Assembly (NCBI RefSeq): GCF_004348425.1
Contig: NZ_SMKK01000029.1
Coordinates: forward strand, 1 to 50,249
DNA: 50,249 nt
Reading direction: 5' to 3'
DNA from: Actinomadura sp. 7K507
GTDB taxonomy: Bacteria > Actinomycetota > Actinomycetes > Streptosporangiales > Streptosporangiaceae
Shown: positions 17,522-25,638 of the stretch, piece after piece
Numbering within the stretch: position 1 is the first letter of the stretch
How the letters are laid out: each line of letters begins with the position of its first letter
The notes under the pieces: model-generated
What the model was told of the DNA's origin: nothing
The model's input: only the letters and a program-made list of their open reading frames with translations
Database searches by the model: none
Program-made: the position numbers and the translations under genes

Positions 17522-19213
17522 TCATGCGGCCTCCGACCCGAGGTAGGCCCGCAGGACCGCGGGGTCGCGCTGGATCTCGGCGGGCGTGCCGTCGGCGATG
17601 AGGCGGCCGAAGTCCAGGACGGTGACGCGCCCGGCGAGGCCCATCACGAACGGCATGTCGTGCTCGACGAGCAGGATCGAGATCCCGAGTTCGCGCTGCA
17701 CCGCCGTGATCGTCCCGGCCATCCGGGCGGACTCCTCGTGGTTCATGCCGGCGACCGGCTCGTCCAGGAGCAGCAGGGTCGGCTCGGCGCACAGCGCACG
17801 TCCCAGCTCGACCCGCTTGCGGTCGCCGTAGGAGAGGGTGTGCACGGACCGGCCGAGCAGGCCGGTGAGGCCGAGCAGCTCGGCGACCCGCCCGGCCTGG
17901 GCGCGGTGCTCGCGGTCCTCCCGGCGGGCGCGCGGCAGGCCGAGCGCGCCGCCGAGCACGCCGGACCGCATCAGCCGGTGCCGTCCGGTGAGCAGGTTGT
18001 CGGCGACCGTGGCGTCCAGGGAGAGCGAGATGTTCTGGAAGGTCCGGGCGACGCCGAGGCCCGCGATCTGGTCCGCCCGCAGCCCGGTGAGCACCCGGTC
18101 GCCGTAGCGGACCGTCCCGGCCGCGACCTTGTACGCCCCGCCGAGGACGTTGATGCACGTCGACTTGCCGGCCCCGTTCGGGCCGATGAGCGCGTGCACC
18201 GTGCCGGGCGCGATCTCGAAGGAGACGTCGCAGAGCGCGTCGACGCCGCCGAACCGGACGGTCACCCCGTCCACGCGCAGCGCCTCGGCCCGCACGGCAC
18301 GGTCGCCGGAGCCCGCGTGCACGGCCGCGGCCAGATCCGTCAGCCCGCCGTCCGGCGTGGCGGCGGTGTCCGTTCCGGGGTCGGCGCCAGGGTCGCCGTC
18401 GGCGTCGCCGCCGTCGGCGTCGCCGGTGGCCGCGGTCGAGCCGCCGCCGAGGTAGCGGCTGCGGATCTCGTCGGTGCCGGCCAGCACCTCGGCGGGTCCG
18501 GACGCGGCCACCTCCCCCACCTCCAGGACGTAGGCGCCGCCCGCGACCCGCAGCCCCATGACGGCGTTCTGCTCGATCAGCAGCACCGCCGTGTCCTGCC
18601 GGTTGATCTCCGTGATGATCTCGCCGATCTGCGCGACCAGCTGCGGCGCGAGGCCGAGCGAGGGCTCGTCGAGCAGCAGCAGGCGGGGGCGGCTCATCAG
18701 CCCGCGGCCGATGGCGAGCATCTGCTGCTGGCCCCCGGAGAGCAGCCCCGCCCGCTGCCTGCGCCGGCCGGCGAGGTCGGGGAACAGCTCGAAGACCCGG
18801 GCGAGGGACTCGCGCTTGACCCGTTCCGGCGCGGTGAACCCGCCGGCCCGCAGGTTCTCCTCCACCGTGAGGTCGCGGAAGACCCGCCGCCCCTCGGGGA
18901 CCTGCGCCACGCCCGCCCGCACGATCTCGGCGGCCGGCAGCCCGCCGATGTCGCGGCCGTCGAAACGGACGGTCCCCGCGGTTATCGCGCCGCCGACCGA
19001 GCCGAGCGACCCGGACACAGCGCGCAGCAGGGTGGTCTTGCCGGCGCCGTTCCCGCCCAGCACGGCGACCACTCCACCGCGCGGGACCTGCAGCGACACC
19101 CCGCGCAAGGCTCGTACCGCACCGTTGTAGCCGACGTCGAGACCCTCGACGTCGAGGAGCGGGTCACCGTCGCCGGCGGCGGTGTCCCGATCGGGTTCGG
19201 ATCTGGTGGGCAT
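17522..19213 (-). CDS. Fused LivF-LivG ABC transporter ATPase (two nucleotide-binding domains in one chain)
   Basis: 563 aa cytoplasmic protein. The N-terminal LivF-like half (about 18-255) has Walker A GGNGAGKTT (53-61), signature LSGGQQQ (near 158), Walker B LLLLDEP (near 178) and the LivF-type VPEGRRVF. An Asp/Gly/Ala-rich linker (about 257-307) leads to a LivG-like half (about 310-560) with GPNGAGKST (343-351), the atypical signature LSYGDRKR (near 460) and LLLLDEP (near 479). The two ATPases are normally separate genes, so one chain fixes the F-G heterodimer. ATG 19213 has GGAGGGAAGG upstream; a longer frame to 19327 would start above the promoter. First gene of the operon. Confidence 0.93.
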   Translation of the reverse strand: MPTRSEPDRDTAAGDGDPLLDVEGLDVGYNGAVRALRGVSLQVPRGGVVAVLGGNGAGKTTLLRAVSGSLGSVGGAITAGTVRFDGRDIGGLPAAEIVRAGVAQVPEGRRVFRDLTVEENLRAGGFTAPERVKRESLARVFELFPDLAGRRRQRAGLLSGGQQQMLAIGRGLMSRPRLLLLDEPSLGLAPQLVAQIGEIITEINRQDTAVLLIEQNAVMGLRVAGGAYVLEVGEVAASGPAEVLAGTDEIRSRYLGGGSTAATGDADGGDADGDPGADPGTDTAATPDGGLTDLAAAVHAGSGDRAVRAEALRVDGVTVRFGGVDALCDVSFEIAPGTVHALIGPNGAGKSTCINVLGGAYKVAAGTVRYGDRVLTGLRADQIAGLGVARTFQNISLSLDATVADNLLTGRHRLMRSGVLGGALGLPRARREDREHRAQAGRVAELLGLTGLLGRSVHTLSYGDRKRVELGRALCAEPTLLLLDEPVAGMNHEESARMAGTITAVQRELGISILLVEHDMPFVMGLAGRVTVLDFGRLIADGTPAEIQRDPAVLRAYLGSEAA

Positions 19214-19265
19214 GAGGCCTTCCCTCCACGCGGGGCGATCGGGACGATTACCTCGACAGCCAGGA

Positions 19266-19294
19266 ACGCTAGACAGAGTAGTGTCGCGCGTCAA
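19266..19294 (-). promoter_or_regulatory. Promoter of the liv-ligase operon
   Basis: On the minus strand -35 TTGACG (19294-19289), 17-nt spacer, -10 TAGCGT (19271-19266). Predicted start near 19260, leaving a leader of about 46 nt before ATG 19213. Confidence 0.7.
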
Positions 19295-19312
19295 GGGTAG
19301 TTTGTATATTAA

Positions 19313-19328
19313 TGTGATTGAGATCACC
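19313..19328. promoter_or_regulatory. CRP-family binding site (TGTGA-N6-TCACc)
   Basis: TGTGATTGAGATCACC matches the CRP consensus TGTGA-N6-TCACA except the last base, with inner palindrome GTGAT/ATCAC. Its centre (19320.5) is about 61 bp upstream of the predicted liv transcription start, the classical class I activator position. It is also about 86 bp upstream of the divergent PBP4 gene. Confidence 0.6.
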
Positions 19329-19371
19329 TGACCGAACGGCGAGCCGGGGGCCGCCGGTTCAGCGGAAGTGC

Positions 19372-19400
19372 TTGGGGAGCCGCCGCCGCGTTCCTAGACT
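19372..19400 (+). promoter_or_regulatory. Leaderless promoter of the PBP4 gene
   Basis: -35 TTGGGG (19372-19377), 17-nt spacer, -10 TAGACT (19395-19400), then 6 nt to ATG 19407; no ribosome site is present, so the mRNA should be leaderless. Confidence 0.6.
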
Positions 19401-19406
19401 CGGCTC

Positions 19407-20933
19407 ATGATCAGAAACGCCGGGATCTCCGTCCTGCTGGGAGCGAGTCTGCTCATGGGCGGCGCCGCCGCCGTCCCCGCCCACGCCGCCCCGGCCGGGG
19501 ACCTGGCGGACGATCTGGACGCGATACTCCAGGACGACCGTCTCCAGGGCGCCACCGTGGACGTGGTCGTCCGGGACGCCGAGACGGGCGGGGTGCTCTA
19601 CGACCGCAACGGCGACGGGCAGGTCACGCCCGCCTCGAACAACAAGCTCCAGACTTCGGCGGCGGCGTTCGGCATCCTCGGCCCCGGATACCGGTTCCGC
19701 ACGGCGGTGGGCGTCAAGGGCGGGAACCTCTACCTCAAGGGCACCGGCGACACGACCATGCGGGCCGCCGAGTACGACCGGCTCGCCGCCGCCGTCGCCG
19801 CCGAGGGCATCACCACGATCAAGGGCGACCTCGTCGCCGACGACACCTGGTTCGACGCGAAGCGGACCCCGGCCGACTGGGACCCCGCGGATCTCCAGTA
19901 CGCCTACGCCGGGCAGACGTCCGCGCTCACGGTCTCACCCAACGACGACTTCGACGCGGGCTCGATCGAGATCTCCCTCGTCCCCGGCGCCCGGAAGGGG
20001 GAGCCGGTCCGTGCCGGGCTCACCCCGGACACCGACGTCGTGAAGATCGACAACAGGGCCGTCACCGGCGCACCCGGGTCGCCGTCCACCCTCGAGGTCG
20101 ACCGGAGCAACGGCTCCAACACGATCGTCGTCACCGGCTCCCACCCGGCGGGCGGACAACCCACCAGCGTCCTGCGGACGGTCGAGGGGCCGACGCTGTA
20201 CGCGGCGGACGTCTTCCGCAAGGCGCTGAAGGCGCACGGCGTCCAGGTCGCCGGGACGACCGAGCGCGGAAAGACCCCCGCCGGCGTCAAGAAGATCGCC
20301 ACCCGTACCTCGATGCCGCTGTCGGAGCTCGCCACGCCGTTCCTGAAGCTGAGCAACAACGTCATGGCCGAGACCCTGGTCAAGGCGATCGGCCGCAAGG
20401 TGCGGGGCAAGGGCGCCTGGGAGGCCGGGCTGCCCGCGATCACCGCCTACCTCGGGCGCCTCGGCGTCGACACGGCCCAGGTGACCCTGACGGACGGATC
20501 GGGCCTGTCGCGCGGGAACCACACGACGGCCACGCAGCTCAGCACCCTGCTGCGGAACGTCCGGAAGCGGCCCTGGTTCCCCACCTGGTACGACGCGCTG
20601 CCCATCGCCGGGCGGCCCGGCCCGCTGGTCGGCGGAACGCTCGCGGGGCGGATGCGCGACACCGCCGCAGCCGGGAACGTCCACGCCAAGACGGGCACGA
20701 TGACCGGCGTCACCGGGCTGTCCGGCTACGTGAAGGACCCCGGCGGCCGCACGCTGGTCTTCTCGAGCGTCTTCAACGGCTACTCCGGGGGCGCGCCGAA
20801 GGACATCGAGGACAAGATCGCCGTGCGCCTCGCCACGGGCGACGGTGACGACGCGCGCACCGTCCTCCGCCGCATGGCCCCGGTCGACGGCGGAGACCTC
20901 GAACCCACCTGGCTCGACGGCCGCCTGCCTTAG
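19407..20933 (+). CDS. dacB: D-alanyl-D-alanine carboxypeptidase/endopeptidase, PBP4 type (peptidase S13)
   Basis: 508 aa exported penicillin-binding protein that trims the terminal D-Ala, or cuts cross-links, in peptidoglycan. Sec signal peptide about 1-28 (ends PAHAAPA). Catalytic motifs are all present: SNNK (Ser77, Lys80), SNN (316-318) and KTG (428-430). The large insertion domain between motifs 1 and 2 (about 100-300) is typical of S13. The ATG fits the TAnnnT-N6 leaderless promoter. It is divergent from the liv operon and convergent with the nurA-like gene. Confidence 0.95.
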   Translation: MIRNAGISVLLGASLLMGGAAAVPAHAAPAGDLADDLDAILQDDRLQGATVDVVVRDAETGGVLYDRNGDGQVTPASNNKLQTSAAAFGILGPGYRFRTAVGVKGGNLYLKGTGDTTMRAAEYDRLAAAVAAEGITTIKGDLVADDTWFDAKRTPADWDPADLQYAYAGQTSALTVSPNDDFDAGSIEISLVPGARKGEPVRAGLTPDTDVVKIDNRAVTGAPGSPSTLEVDRSNGSNTIVVTGSHPAGGQPTSVLRTVEGPTLYAADVFRKALKAHGVQVAGTTERGKTPAGVKKIATRTSMPLSELATPFLKLSNNVMAETLVKAIGRKVRGKGAWEAGLPAITAYLGRLGVDTAQVTLTDGSGLSRGNHTTATQLSTLLRNVRKRPWFPTWYDALPIAGRPGPLVGGTLAGRMRDTAAAGNVHAKTGTMTGVTGLSGYVKDPGGRTLVFSSVFNGYSGGAPKDIEDKIAVRLATGDGDDARTVLRRMAPVDGGDLEPTWLDGRLP

Positions 20934-20937
20934 TCGG

Positions 20938-20998
20938 GCGCGCCGGAACCAGGCGCGCCGGAACCAGACGCTCCGGAACCCAGGCGGTCCGGAATCAG
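20938..20998. repeat. Degenerate 15-bp tandem repeats between convergent genes
   Basis: GCGCGCCGGAACCAG occurs twice exactly (20938-20952 and 20953-20967), followed by two diverged copies with core TCCGGAA (20968-20982 and 20983-20998). They fill the gap between the PBP4 stop and the nurA-like stop and run into the latter's stop codon. Confidence 0.75.
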
Positions 20999-21981
20999 CC
21001 GCTCCGGGCCTGCGTGGCGGTCCGGAGGGCGCGGTAGAGGAGGCCGGGGTCGCCCAGCCGGTGCCGGAGAACCTTCTCCAGCCCGCCGATCGGGACGAGG
21101 TTCTGCGGTGCCCGCGGGTCCTTGTAGCCGACCCCGGCCATCCCCGGGAGGATCGCGGCGCTGTGGTCGGCGAGGTCGATCACCGCGTCGCGGGGCAGGT
21201 CCGCGGCCGCCTCGCAGCGGGCGATGCCCGCCCAGGGCGCGGTGGACGGGGTCGGCAGCCGGAGATACCAGGAGTGCCGCGCCCAGCTGGTCGTCATGAG
21301 GAACACCGGCGTGCGCTGACCCGGCCGCAACGCCGTGAGGACGTCCGTCTGCGGGTCCTTCAGGTAGGCCGCGTGGTGGGTCTTGACGTACCCGACGGTG
21401 CGCGGCAGGTGGGCGCGGCCGCGCAGGGGGCCGTCCACGATGAGCAGGTCGTCGGGCCCCGACGCGGTCCGGTAGCGGGTCGCGAGCGTCACCTCCAGGT
21501 CGGTGAGCTGCCGCTGGAGCGCGAGGGACAGCTGTTCGGCGGTGCCGCCGCCCGCGCGGGCGGCCGTGTACGTACCCGCCCAGGTGTCCAGGTCGGCGGC
21601 GTGCCGGGACGGGGTGAACAGCGAGCGGCGCACGTCCACCTCGGCGAGTTCGGCTAGCCCTCCGGGCGCGCAGCGGACCAGCCCGGCGGCGCACGACGCG
21701 GCGATCCCGGGCGCGGGCATGCCGCCGGACGGGTCGCCGACCCACACCCGGGCCTCGATCCGGCGCACCCCGTCGGCGACGATCAGGCCTCCGGCCGGAA
21801 GGCCGGTCGCCGGAGGGGAGACCGGGCGCCAGCGCTCGGACGGCAGCTCCACGTCGAGGTCGAGCTGGACGGACGTGGCGTCCAGCTCGCCGATCGCCTC
21901 GGCGGTCAGCGAGGTCGCGTACCCAGGGTCCCAGGGGTCGATGGTGATGGCGCCGGTCGCGGCCGGCGGTGCCGTGGTCAC
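20995..21981 (-). CDS. nurA: NurA-domain nuclease
   Basis: 328 aa protein fitting the NurA family, the 5'-3' exonuclease that works with the HerA translocase in archaeal end resection. Recognisable: LIVADGVRRIEARVW (motif I, Asp70), DDLLIVDGPLRG (Asp183), the TVGYVKTHHAAYL strip (196-207) that resembles NurA's Lys-containing motif, and a C-terminal LVPIGGLEKVLRHRLGDPGLLYRAL. GTG start at 21981 overlaps the sbcC stop (GTGA), and it ends an operon with HerA-, Mre11- and Rad50-type genes. Family assignment rests on motifs plus context; overall similarity to archaeal NurA looks low. Confidence 0.75.
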   Translation of the reverse strand: MTTAPPAATGAITIDPWDPGYATSLTAEAIGELDATSVQLDLDVELPSERWRPVSPPATGLPAGGLIVADGVRRIEARVWVGDPSGGMPAPGIAASCAAGLVRCAPGGLAELAEVDVRRSLFTPSRHAADLDTWAGTYTAARAGGGTAEQLSLALQRQLTDLEVTLATRYRTASGPDDLLIVDGPLRGRAHLPRTVGYVKTHHAAYLKDPQTDVLTALRPGQRTPVFLMTTSWARHSWYLRLPTPSTAPWAGIARCEAAADLPRDAVIDLADHSAAILPGMAGVGYKDPRAPQNLVPIGGLEKVLRHRLGDPGLLYRALRTATQARSG

Positions 21982-24425
21982 GTCGATGTCTTCTCCAGAT
22001 GCGAGCCGGTGTTGTCGCGGGACACGTCGAAGCGGACGGGGACGCGCTCGGCGAGCGCCGGAACGTGGGTCACGATGCCGACCATACGGTCACCCCCTGA
22101 CGTCAGGCGTTCGAGCGTCGTCGCGACCGTGTCGAGGGTGACGGGGTCGAGGGTGCCGAACCCCTCGTCCAGGAAGATCGAGTCCAGGCTCCGGGCGGCG
22201 CCGCCGCCGAACCGGGCGACCTGGTCGGACAGCGCCAGCGCGAGCGCGAGGGACGCCTGGAACGTCTCGCCGCCGGACAGCGTCCGGACGCTGCGGCGCA
22301 GCCCCGCCTCCGCGTAGTCGATCACTTCGATGGCGTTCCTGCCGTCGAGGACGAGTGCGAACTGGCCGTCCGACAGCTCCCGCAGCGTCCCCGACGCGGT
22401 GTCGACCAGCAGCGACAGGGCCTCGCCGCACAGCCAGTTCTCGAAGTTGTTGGCGCGCAGGTGCCGGGCCAGTTCGCTCGCGACCCGCGCGTCCCGCTCG
22501 TGGGTGCGGATCTCTCCGGCCAGTTCCTCGGCCAGGCGGCGGTCCCGCCTGACGCGCTCCAGCCGGTGCTCGGCCTGGTTCCGGGCGTTCAGGACGGCTT
22601 CGCGCACCGTCTCGGGCTCGATGGACGCGGGCGCCGCGACCTCGTGGGCGTCCAGTTCGGCGGCGAGCGCCCGGCGCCGTTCGTCCCGCCCGCGCCGCAG
22701 GCCGCCGAGCGCGTCCTCCAGCGCTTCGGCCGCCCGCCTGCGGCCTTCCGCCTCCTGGTCGCGCCAGCCGAGGAGGGTCCTCCAGGCGGCGTTCAGGTCG
22801 GCGCGGTCGACCGCCGGGGCGCCGAGGCCGACCACGCTGTCCCGGGCGCCGTCCAGTTCCGCGAGCGCTCTTGCGGCCTCGGCGTCCAGCGCGGTGCGCC
22901 GTTCCTTCGCCTTGGCCAGGGCGGTCCTGGTCGTGCGCACGGTCTGCCGTGCCGTGTCCGCCTCCTGCCTGGCCGAGGCGATGGCGTCGAGGCGCGTCCG
23001 CACGTCGTCCGCGTCCGGATGGGCGCGAAGGCGCTCGGCGTGATCGCCGAGCTGCCGTTCGAGACCGTGGAGGTCCGCTTCGCGCCTGGACAGGTCACGC
23101 TCCAGGTCCCGGAGCCGCTTCTGGGCCGTGTCGAGTTCGCGGGTTCGGGCCTGGACGTTCCGGTCCGCGGCGCCGAGAGCGGGCGGGTCGTGCCGTTCCG
23201 GCAGGTGGGTGACGTCCTGCCGGCAGACCGGGCAGGGTTCCCCGGCGGTGAGGCGCCGGGCGAGGTCGGCCGCGGTGTCGGCGTCACGAACGCGCTGCCG
23301 CTCGGCCTCGGCCTGTTCGAGGTTGGTGCGGGCGACGGCGGCGTCCGCGTCGGCGTCTTCGGCTTCTCGGCGGGCCTCTTCGGCCTTGGGCCGGGCGGCC
23401 GCCCGCTCGCCCGTGAGGCGGGTGTGGTCGTGGTGGGCGCTGATCGCCATCTGGAGGACGGTCTCATCGCCGAGGTCCGCGAGCCTGTCGCGGGCTTCGG
23501 ACTCGGTCGCCTCATGCCGGGCCACCTCCTGGGCGAGCCGCTCGGCCTCGGCTTTCGCGGCGGCGAGGTCGTCCGCGAGGGTCGGGACGTCCTCGGGCAT
23601 GGCCAGCGCCGTCAGGGCGTCGAGCGAACGCGCCGCCTCGGCCGCCTCCGCTTCCCGCTCGCGGATCTCGCCGTCGGTTCGCTGAAGCTCGTCGAGGGCC
23701 GAACGCACACGGCCGTCGAGGGCCTTCATGCTCTCCAGCCGCCGCGCGGCCTCGGTCTCGGCGGCCTCGTCGGCCTCGGTCAGTTTGGCCCGCTGCGCCC
23801 CGGCCGCCTGCGCCCTGGCGGTCGCGGCCTTCGCCTCCTCCCCCGCCCGCCGCATGATGAGTTCGAAGGTCTTCGCGTCGAGGAGCTGGACGAGGAGGTC
23901 CTGCCGCTTGCTCGGCTCGGCTTGCAGGAAGTCCGCGAACCGGCCCTGCGGGAGCACGACGCACTGCATGAAGAACTTGTACTCGAGCCCGGTGATGCGC
24001 TGCACGGCGGGCGTCACCGCGTCGCCGTCGGCGATCGTCCGGACCTGCGCCGCCAGCATCTCCTCGATGCCGTCCGCCGGATCGACCGACGGGTCCAGCT
24101 CGTCCAGGCGCGCCTCCCGGGTGGTGACCACGCCCCGGTTGCTGCGGGCCAGCGCCCGGACGGCCCCGTAGCGGCGGCCCGCCGACTCGAAGACGAGCGC
24201 GACCTTGCCGGAGTTGGCGGACGGCGCCAGAGCCAGCCGGATCACGTTCTCCTTGCCCCACCGCGGCACCGAGCCGTACAGGGCGAAGCAGATCGCGTCG
24301 ATGACGGTGCTCTTGCCCGAACCCGTGGGGCCGACCAGGACGAAGTAGTCCACGTCGTGCAGGTGGACGGAGGTCGGGGTCCGGTAGCTGCAGAAGTTGT
24401 CCATGTGGACGCACAGCGGACGCAT
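21978..24425 (-). CDS. sbcC: SbcC/Rad50-type SMC ATPase
   Basis: 815 aa partner of the SbcD nuclease in DNA-end processing. Walker A GPTGSGKS (32-39), Q-loop region VVLPQGRFADFLQAEPSKRQ (about 156-175), long coiled coils (about 190-390 and 410-660) on either side of zinc hook CPVC (398-401), signature LSGGETFQASLALAL (716-730), Walker B SIFLDEGFGTLD (749-760) and H-loop His787. It is shorter than E. coli SbcC (about 1050 aa), so the arms are short. ATG 24425 overlaps the sbcD stop as TGATG; longer in-frame extension to 24899 lies inside sbcD and is not real. Confidence 0.95.
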   Translation of the reverse strand: MRPLCVHMDNFCSYRTPTSVHLHDVDYFVLVGPTGSGKSTVIDAICFALYGSVPRWGKENVIRLALAPSANSGKVALVFESAGRRYGAVRALARSNRGVVTTREARLDELDPSVDPADGIEEMLAAQVRTIADGDAVTPAVQRITGLEYKFFMQCVVLPQGRFADFLQAEPSKRQDLLVQLLDAKTFELIMRRAGEEAKAATARAQAAGAQRAKLTEADEAAETEAARRLESMKALDGRVRSALDELQRTDGEIREREAEAAEAARSLDALTALAMPEDVPTLADDLAAAKAEAERLAQEVARHEATESEARDRLADLGDETVLQMAISAHHDHTRLTGERAAARPKAEEARREAEDADADAAVARTNLEQAEAERQRVRDADTAADLARRLTAGEPCPVCRQDVTHLPERHDPPALGAADRNVQARTRELDTAQKRLRDLERDLSRREADLHGLERQLGDHAERLRAHPDADDVRTRLDAIASARQEADTARQTVRTTRTALAKAKERRTALDAEAARALAELDGARDSVVGLGAPAVDRADLNAAWRTLLGWRDQEAEGRRRAAEALEDALGGLRRGRDERRRALAAELDAHEVAAPASIEPETVREAVLNARNQAEHRLERVRRDRRLAEELAGEIRTHERDARVASELARHLRANNFENWLCGEALSLLVDTASGTLRELSDGQFALVLDGRNAIEVIDYAEAGLRRSVRTLSGGETFQASLALALALSDQVARFGGGAARSLDSIFLDEGFGTLDPVTLDTVATTLERLTSGGDRMVGIVTHVPALAERVPVRFDVSRDNTGSHLEKTST

Positions 24426-25600
24426 CAGCCGTCCCCCTCCCCATTCCTGTCCAGTTCGTCGTACAGCCGGTCGAACAGCGCCTCGACCTGCCCGTCCTCG
24501 TGGCCCTGCTCCTTGAGGTAGGTGCGGAACAGTTGGCGCGGCGTGGGAGGCTCTTGGGCGGCGGCCGCCGCGCGCCGGGGCGCGGAGGTGGGCCGGAACG
24601 CGTCGTCGATGTCGACGGTGAGCGCGTCGGGGAGGATCTCCCGCACGTCGTCGGCGAGCCCGGCGCGCGGCTTCTCGGCGACCACGACGCGCAGCCAGGC
24701 GTCGCCGAGGCCGTCCGCCATCGCCTCCAGCTCGTCCAGCGAGCCGCTGACCGTGCGCAGGACGCGGGCGCTGCCCAGCGTCACCTCCCGCACGTCGGCG
24801 GGGCGCCCCGGCGCGACGTCGACGACCAGCGCGCCCGGCGTGTTGTGCTCCTCCCCGAAGTCGACGGCGATCGGGGAGCCGCTGTACCAGATGGGGCACG
24901 GGCCGGGCATCTCCTGCCGCCGGTGCAGGTGGCCGAGCGCGGCGTAGTGGGCGGTCGGCGGGAACGCCGACGACTCGAAGTAGTAGGAGAAGATCGTCTG
25001 CGCCTCCCGCTCGCCGCCGCCGAGCCTGCCGCCCGGCAGCGTGCCGTGCGCGGCGATCAGGTTGACGGTGTCGGCGGTGAAGCCCTCCGTCAGCGCCCCG
25101 GCGAGCCGCCCGAACCGGTGGGCGTAGTCGCGGTTGTGCTGGTCGGGCGTGCCGGTGAGCGCCTCCAGGGCCCGGACGACGTAGCGCTGCGACAGGAACG
25201 GCATGGCGGCGAGCCTGACCGGCTCCCCGGTCCGGGCCGTCCAGGACAGCAGGCCGCCCGCGTCCGGCCGCCGGAACCTCCCGATGATCCGGATGCCGAG
25301 CTGCCGGAGCACCGGCCGGTACACGTCGTCCAGGAGCCGCGGATCGTCGTGGTTGCCCGCGAGGACGACCACCTCCCGGCCGCCCTCCTGGAGCGCCATC
25401 AGCGTCTTCATCACCAGCGCCTGCGAGGGCGGCGTCGGGACCGCGCCGTCGAAGACGTCCCCGGCCACGATGACCGCGTCGACGTCCTCCTCCCGGGCGA
25501 CCTCGACCAGCTCGCCCAGCACCTTCGCGTGCTCCTCGGACCGTGACCGGCCCCGGAGCACCTTGCCGACGTGCCAGTCGGCGGTGTGCAGGAACTTCAT
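24425..25600 (-). CDS. sbcD: SbcD/Mre11-type DNA exonuclease
   Basis: 391 aa Mn-dependent nuclease of the calcineurin-like fold. All phosphoesterase motifs are visible: HTADWHVGK (Asp8, His10), VIVAGDVFDG (Asp48), LAGNHDD (Asn83, His84, Asp85), AAHGTLPG (near 178) and ALGHLHRRQ (near 218). A C-terminal capping/Rad50-binding region follows, ending in an acidic tail. ATG 25600 has GGGAG 6 nt upstream. It lies 30 bp after the herA-like gene and is coupled to sbcC. Confidence 0.95.
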   Translation of the reverse strand: MKFLHTADWHVGKVLRGRSRSEEHAKVLGELVEVAREEDVDAVIVAGDVFDGAVPTPPSQALVMKTLMALQEGGREVVVLAGNHDDPRLLDDVYRPVLRQLGIRIIGRFRRPDAGGLLSWTARTGEPVRLAAMPFLSQRYVVRALEALTGTPDQHNRDYAHRFGRLAGALTEGFTADTVNLIAAHGTLPGGRLGGGEREAQTIFSYYFESSAFPPTAHYAALGHLHRRQEMPGPCPIWYSGSPIAVDFGEEHNTPGALVVDVAPGRPADVREVTLGSARVLRTVSGSLDELEAMADGLGDAWLRVVVAEKPRAGLADDVREILPDALTVDIDDAFRPTSAPRRAAAAAQEPPTPRQLFRTYLKEQGHEDGQVEALFDRLYDELDRNGEGDG

Positions 25601-25610
25601 GTCCGCTCCC

Positions 25611-25638
25611 GGTGGATCAGAAGGGGTGGATCAGAAGG
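25611..25638. repeat. Direct 14-bp duplication at the herA-sbcD junction
   Basis: GGTGGATCAGAAGG is repeated exactly at 25611-25624 and 25625-25638. The second copy contains the herA-like stop codon and the first repeats it, so the duplication lengthened the spacer between stop and the sbcD ribosome site. Confidence 0.75.

Noticed and set aside
18370..18440. Tandem GCGTCGCC-like repeats as a mobile or CRISPR-like element
   Set aside because: They are codons of the Asp/Gly/Ala linker of the fused ATPase and have no spacer structure.
23900..24899. A longer start for SbcC reaching 24899
   Set aside because: The extension lies inside sbcD in another frame and is Arg/Gly-rich; the ATG at 24425 begins the conserved Rad50 N-terminus and overlaps the sbcD stop.
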